From Clostridium cellulovorans 743B (GTDB lineage Bacteria > Bacillota > Clostridia > Clostridiales > Clostridiaceae): DNA of 64,000 bases. Position numbers and translations under genes: made by a program. This document shows, one piece after another, positions 60,298 to 64,000 of the stretch (position 1 is its first letter; each line of letters opens with the position of its first letter). Where the stretch lies: the NCBI RefSeq assembly GCF_000145275.1, contig NC_014393.1, positions 4,650,001-4,714,000 of the forward strand, written 5' to 3'. The notes beneath the pieces were generated by a model. The model did not search any database, had not been told where the DNA came from, and saw only the letters and a program-made list of their open reading frames with translations.

Positions 60298-61269
60298 CTA
60301 TGAAACCTTTACTTTTACTCCCTTATTAAAAACTTCTGGATGGATTATCTTAGCTAATTCTTCAAGACCATCTACAACTCTTGGACCTTGTCTATTTAAT
60401 AGATCCTCATCTATCTCGTATAACTTTTCTCCTTTTACTGCTGACAGTTCTTTATAACCATTTGCAGCCTTTATCCCAGCTTTAGTATCGTATTTATTAG
60501 TACATACTAATATATCTGGATTCTTCTGGACAAGCTTTTCTAAACTATAACTCCAATTTGTTCCATCACTAGCTGCATTAGTAGCTCCTGCTCTCTCAAT
60601 TATATTCCCGATGAAAGTGTCTCCAGTTGCAGCATAATCTCCATATTCGCCATAACCTACTACATAATATACTGAAGGCTTATCCAAATCCTTAACCTTT
60701 TCTGTAATATCCTCCACCTTTTCCTTCATATCTTCAACTAAATCTTCTCCATCACCTTTATCATTAAATAAAGCTGCTACAGTTGATATCTTGTCATAAA
60801 CTCCCTCTAAAGAAGTAGCTTCTTTAATTACAACAACATTTATACCTAGTTTTTGAATTTTTTCTACAACTTCATCTTTAGTTATAGAGGAAACAACAAC
60901 TATATCAGGATTTAGTGACACAATTTTTTCTACATTAGGTTCACTTACAGTTCCTAGAGAGTCAATTTTAGTAACTTCTATTGGATAATCATCACTATCA
61001 CTTCTTCCTACAAGCCTATCTTCTTCGCCTAAGGCATATATAGTTTCTGTTATAGCTGGTGATAAAGATATTACTTTCTTAGGCTCCTCTTTAATCGTGA
61101 TTTCTCTATCATGATCATCCTTAAAATCATATGGATACGAAACCCCTGAGCTTGCACTTACAGTTTCCTTGCTGTTGGTATTGTCAGCTTTATTGCCTCC
61201 ATTACAACCAGCTAATATTCCAGTTAGTGCTAATACTACACATAATGATAAAACTTTCTTTTTCAACAT
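60298..61269 (-). CDS. btuF: Vitamin B12 ABC transporter, substrate-binding lipoprotein BtuF
   Basis: A 323-residue lipoprotein. The signal peptide ends in the lipobox LAGC (Cys about 22), then a Ser/Lys linker. The two-lobe periplasmic-binding fold (TroA type) has KKVISLSPAITETIYALG, VGRSDSDDYP, EKIVSLNPDIVVV and a helical backbone near residue 165-185. It captures cobalamin or corrinoids outside the membrane for BtuCD. AAGGAGA precedes the ATG. Confidence 0.9.
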   Translation of the reverse strand: MLKKKVLSLCVVLALTGILAGCNGGNKADNTNSKETVSASSGVSYPYDFKDDHDREITIKEEPKKVISLSPAITETIYALGEEDRLVGRSDSDDYPIEVTKIDSLGTVSEPNVEKIVSLNPDIVVVSSITKDEVVEKIQKLGINVVVIKEATSLEGVYDKISTVAALFNDKGDGEDLVEDMKEKVEDITEKVKDLDKPSVYYVVGYGEYGDYAATGDTFIGNIIERAGATNAASDGTNWSYSLEKLVQKNPDILVCTNKYDTKAGIKAANGYKELSAVKGEKLYEIDEDLLNRQGPRVVDGLEELAKIIHPEVFNKGVKVKVS

Positions 61270-61357
61270 AATACTTTCTCCTTTTCACTCAACAGCAAAC
61301 GCTTGTGTTTATTGTTTTCATAACTTTCCTATATTTCAAATTCACTCTATATTTCTA

Positions 61358-61927
61358 CTACTTTATCTTAAGTGGTACGCCGCAAACTACTAAATATAAT
61401 TCATCACAAAGCTTACTAATATATTGATTCACTCTTCCCTGAATATCTCTAAATTCTCGTCCAAGTCTGCTTTCTGGCACTACCCCATAACCTATTTCAT
61501 TTGTTATCATAATTATTGGAACTTTAGAAGCCTTTATGGCTTCTCTTAGAACAAATATTTCCTTCATTATTTCCTTCTCTATATATTCAAAATTTACGTT
61601 GTCTATATCGTCAAAGTCTACATCTTTTAAATCAAACATTAAGTTAGTTATCATTACTGTTATACAATCTATAAGGATTCCTTTATAAGTGATCCCCTGT
61701 TGTTGTCGATCTATGATGTACTGCCCTATGCCCTTGTAACCTTCATAAGTAATCCAATAACTTGGCCTTTGCTCCTTATGTTTTTTTATTCTTCTTTTCA
61801 TCTCCTCATCATAAGGAATAGATGTCGCTATGTATAATATATTTTCTCCAAGTTCTTTTGCTCTTTCTTCTCCTATACGGCTCTTGCCACTTCTAGCTCC
61901 TCCAGTTATAAGTATACCATTACCCAT
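61358..61927 (-). CDS. cobU: Adenosylcobinamide kinase/guanylyltransferase CobU
   Basis: ATG 61927 (MGNGILITGGARSGKS) with AAAGGA upstream is chosen; the longer in-frame start at 61981 would overlap the terminator of the riboswitch. The 189-residue enzyme has the P-loop GGARSGKS, the YIATSIPYDEEM motif (with His in RIKKHKEQRP) and VVPESRLGREFRD. It phosphorylates and guanylylates adenosylcobinamide during B12 assembly or salvage. First gene of the operon; no other cob genes follow here, so salvage of imported corrinoid is likely. Confidence 0.92.
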   Translation of the reverse strand: MGNGILITGGARSGKSRIGEERAKELGENILYIATSIPYDEEMKRRIKKHKEQRPSYWITYEGYKGIGQYIIDRQQQGITYKGILIDCITVMITNLMFDLKDVDFDDIDNVNFEYIEKEIMKEIFVLREAIKASKVPIIMITNEIGYGVVPESRLGREFRDIQGRVNQYISKLCDELYLVVCGVPLKIK

Positions 61928-61943
61928 TTTCTTTTTCCTTTCA

Positions 61944-61973
61944 ACAAAAAAACTACACCGTTTGGGTGTAGTT
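61944..61973 (-). terminator. Expression-platform terminator of the cobalamin riboswitch
   Basis: AACTACACC / GGTGTAGTT 9-bp stem with a 5-base loop followed by TTTTTTTG in the minus-strand RNA, ending 17 bases before the cobU ATG. With cobalamin bound to the aptamer this hairpin would form and stop transcription. Confidence 0.85.
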
Positions 61974-62054
61974 AATAACAACTAGTCTATTGCTTATATA
62001 AAGCACTTAACAACTTAATTATTACTTCACATCCTCCCTCCGAAGATCGAAATT

Positions 62055-62200
62055 TCTAATCAATAGGCAGGTCTCCTGACTTATAGTTCACTTTACTTTC
62101 TATCCTTCTCAGCTAAACAGCTAATGGAATTTAGATTTCATCCCTATTTACAGTAGCGGGGGCTGTAGTGGACTCTAACCACTTTCCCTATTATCCTATT
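62055..62200 (-). promoter_or_regulatory. Cobalamin riboswitch aptamer
   Basis: The B12 box AGTCAGGAGACCTGCC lies at 62066-62081 (minus strand). Upstream are the other conserved pieces: GGGAAAGTGG near 62189-62180, GAGTCCACTACAGCCCCCGC and TACTGTAAATAGGGATGAA. It controls the cobU-btuFCD operon. The region 62201-62370 between it and the next gene has no further feature that I can support. Confidence 0.95.
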
Positions 62201-62370
62201 ACCAAGTCTCTTACCAAAACTTCTAAGTATTTTGATATTAAACTTTTTAGGCACCTAAAGATTACTATTAGATTAAAAATAATTCTACCACTTATCTATA
62301 CATTTATCAATATACTCTTCTTGTTAGTATCTATCAAGTTCAAAGCAAATAAAAAGAACTTATAACACTA

Positions 62371-63243
62371 CTATTCCTCATCTTTATCGTATTCTTCAAG
62401 GAATGAATGCTTTACACCAGATTTCTCCCAACCTAAAATCGAATCCATATTTACATTTTTTGCAGCATTAAATATAGATTTATCTACATCATCAAAGGTT
62501 TTCTTTAAATTTTCTATCATTTCTTTTATTTCGTATCTCTTATTCCCTGTTTTTTTTGCTGATATCATACAAGCACAGTTAAGAGGCCATATTCCGCTAT
62601 GTTGAATAAAGTTCTTTATGGATTTTTCCTCTATATAATATAATGGTCTTATAAGCTCCATATTTTCAAAATTATCTGCTTTCAACTTTGGAAGCATTGT
62701 TTTAAAGTTTCCTGCATATAGAATATTTAGCATAGTAGTTTCTATAACATCATTATAATGATGACCTAAAGCAAGCTTATTACAACCTAATTCCTGAGCC
62801 TTACTATAAAGTACTCCTCTTCTCATTTTTGCACACATATAGCATGGGTAGTCCTGAGCTATCTTTTCCGCTACTTCAAATATATCAGCATTAAAAATAT
62901 GTGCATCTATTTCTAAGTATTTTAGATTATCTTCTAAAAGAGTTCTTATGCTCTCGTGATATCCAGGGTCCATAGCAATGAATTCTACTTCAAAGTTCAT
63001 CTTCTTATGCTTTAGTAATTCCTGAAAAAGCTTAGCCATAAGGAGACTGTCCTTTCCTCCAGAAATAGCTACTGCAATTTTATCTCCTTCTTCGATTAAG
63101 TTATAATCTTTTATTGCACGGATAAACTTTGACCATATTCTCTTTTTGTATGTTTTAACAATACTTCTCTCTATATCTTTAAGTGGTTTTCTTTCTTCGA
63201 AAGGAACTAAGATTTCACAACCCTTTCCTGATAATTCACTCAT
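62371..63243 (-). CDS. TtcA-family tRNA 2-thiocytidine biosynthesis-like ATPase
   Basis: A 290-residue PP-loop protein. The ATP pyrophosphatase motif is AISGGKDSLL (about 58-67); PCYMCAKMRRG supplies the CxxC pair, and a third Cys is in WPLNCACM, as in iron-sulfur-dependent TtcA. The GHHYNDVIETTMLN motif is typical. It likely thiolates tRNA or a related substrate. GAGGTGA precedes the ATG. Clostridial members may have other sulfur targets, so no gene symbol is given. Confidence 0.87.
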   Translation of the reverse strand: MSELSGKGCEILVPFEERKPLKDIERSIVKTYKKRIWSKFIRAIKDYNLIEEGDKIAVAISGGKDSLLMAKLFQELLKHKKMNFEVEFIAMDPGYHESIRTLLEDNLKYLEIDAHIFNADIFEVAEKIAQDYPCYMCAKMRRGVLYSKAQELGCNKLALGHHYNDVIETTMLNILYAGNFKTMLPKLKADNFENMELIRPLYYIEEKSIKNFIQHSGIWPLNCACMISAKKTGNKRYEIKEMIENLKKTFDDVDKSIFNAAKNVNMDSILGWEKSGVKHSFLEEYDKDEE

Positions 63244-63497
63244 TTTATCACCTCATGTTTTATTCCCAAAAATTATAACACGTTATAATTATTTTGTCTT
63301 TCATTACTTTAACTTGTATAGTTCCGCTAATCTTTTCAATTATTGATAGTACTATGTTTTTCTATAAAAAATTTTTATCATTAAGTTCAGTATTAACAGT
63401 ACGTTATGGATTTAGTTGCAGATTAAAGTTTAAAACTTTCTACCTCATATTATATAAATTCTATTTCCGTACATAATATACCTAGGAGGTGATTTCT

Positions 63498-63881
63498 ATG
63501 TTCCAAAGTGTTGGAGTAAATATTAACAAAGATCTTAAAAACGTACTAAGAGCAAAAAAAGTGCCCTTTAGAAAATCTTTCATGGAGCGCCCTCATTTAG
63601 AACTAGAATATTTTAAAGGTAGAAATAAAAATGCTTCAGAAAATACCATGGATCATCTATATGACATGATGAAGTCAAAAAAAGATAATATGATGAATTC
63701 CATGAAAAAAATGTACGACAAAAACTTTTCTAAGCAAGAAGAACCTATGAAAGAAATTCCAAAGCTATTTACGAAAAAAAACAATGCCACCTTATTTGCA
63801 CTGGGAACTATTGCATCTGCTGTGGTGGTTTCATCACTTATTTCTAAATCACATAGTCATAAACATAGATTTAGATTTTAA
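63498..63881 (+). CDS. Small protein with a C-terminal membrane anchor, unknown function
   Basis: ATG 63498 (MFQSVGVNINKDLKN) with GGAGGTGA upstream is chosen over an in-frame GTG at 63489, which is inside that site; 127 residues. A basic, Met- and Lys-rich helical part (about 45-85; HLYDMMKSKKDNMMNSMKKMYDK within it) precedes one hydrophobic helix (LFALGTIASAVVVSSLIS, about 98-115) and a His/Lys-rich tail (KSHSHKHRFRF). The protein would be anchored by its C-terminus. Not recognised. The 63244-63497 spacer holds nothing else seen; 63882-64000 is AT-rich with no gene. Confidence 0.65.
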   Translation: MFQSVGVNINKDLKNVLRAKKVPFRKSFMERPHLELEYFKGRNKNASENTMDHLYDMMKSKKDNMMNSMKKMYDKNFSKQEEPMKEIPKLFTKKNNATLFALGTIASAVVVSSLISKSHSHKHRFRF

Positions 63882-64000
63882 AATTTAATTATTTTAGTGA
63901 CAAGAAAGAAATCACATATTTAAAACTGCATTGTACGGATAGTATACATCCTAACAACTCCACTAAACAGTAGCAACAACTACGATATTAACTATATACG

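Noticed and set aside
1..64000. tRNA or rRNA genes, CRISPR arrays, insertion sequences, prophage
   Set aside because: Looked for on both strands by eye; nothing convincing was found.

Overview
The window looks like chromosomal DNA of a low-GC, endospore-forming anaerobic Firmicute, most likely Clostridium sensu stricto. Support comes from the strongly AT-rich sequence, AGGAGG-type ribosome binding sites, frequent GTG/TTG starts, hairpin-plus-U-run terminators, an Asn T-box, a cobalamin riboswitch and Csp/SleC spore-germination genes. No rRNA, tRNA, CRISPR array, insertion sequence or prophage was recognised.

Left part (1-8.4 kb, all minus strand): one subtilisin-like Csp protease gene followed by at least five tandem SleC-type cortex-lytic enzyme paralogues. 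The last runs off the window edge. The fourth position is a pseudogene that has lost both the aligned catalytic Glu and a conserved Trp (now TGA). Next come a LexA-like but Ser-less regulator with a DUF3783 protein, cyclophilin, glutamate racemase, an unusually long glutamine synthetase with a clear sigma-A promoter, an HD-GYP response regulator beside YajQ (c-di-GMP theme), and a secreted papain-like protease paired with a membrane-anchored protein.

Middle (18-40 kb): asnS under a T-box with an AAC specifier; a TPR protein behind a structured leader; a THUMP methyltransferase; an HD hydrolase; a tiny TTG-started membrane protein; an orphan GlcT-like antiterminator; a cold-shock protein; a STAND NTPase with TPRs followed by a small exported protein; a Ca2+ P-type ATPase; thyA-dfrA behind a well-supported structured RNA and terminator; a zinc-ribbon/CD225-DUF2752-CD225 membrane cluster; asnB with a terminator in its leader; an SDR dehydrogenase; PpnP; twin DUF4234 proteins; and a YdcF-like protein.

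Right part (40-64 kb): NmrA-like reductase, HD phosphohydrolase, sugar transferase, secreted GH73 glucosaminidase with six repeats, a YtvI-type permease, aldo/keto reductase, a four-member DnaA-box cluster, a heterodimeric ABC exporter divergent from an AraC regulator, a sensor kinase, luxS, a complete B12 uptake and salvage operon (riboswitch-cobU-btuF-btuC-btuD), a TtcA-like thiolase and a small membrane-anchored protein.

The best candidates for something undescribed are the thyA leader RNA (14-bp closing helix whose G-U pairs fix the strand), the structured leader of the TPR gene, the STAND-TPR/exported-protein pair, the DnaA-box cluster and the expanded csp-sleC array. All start choices, family calls and structures were made by eye. 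No search or folding program was run.
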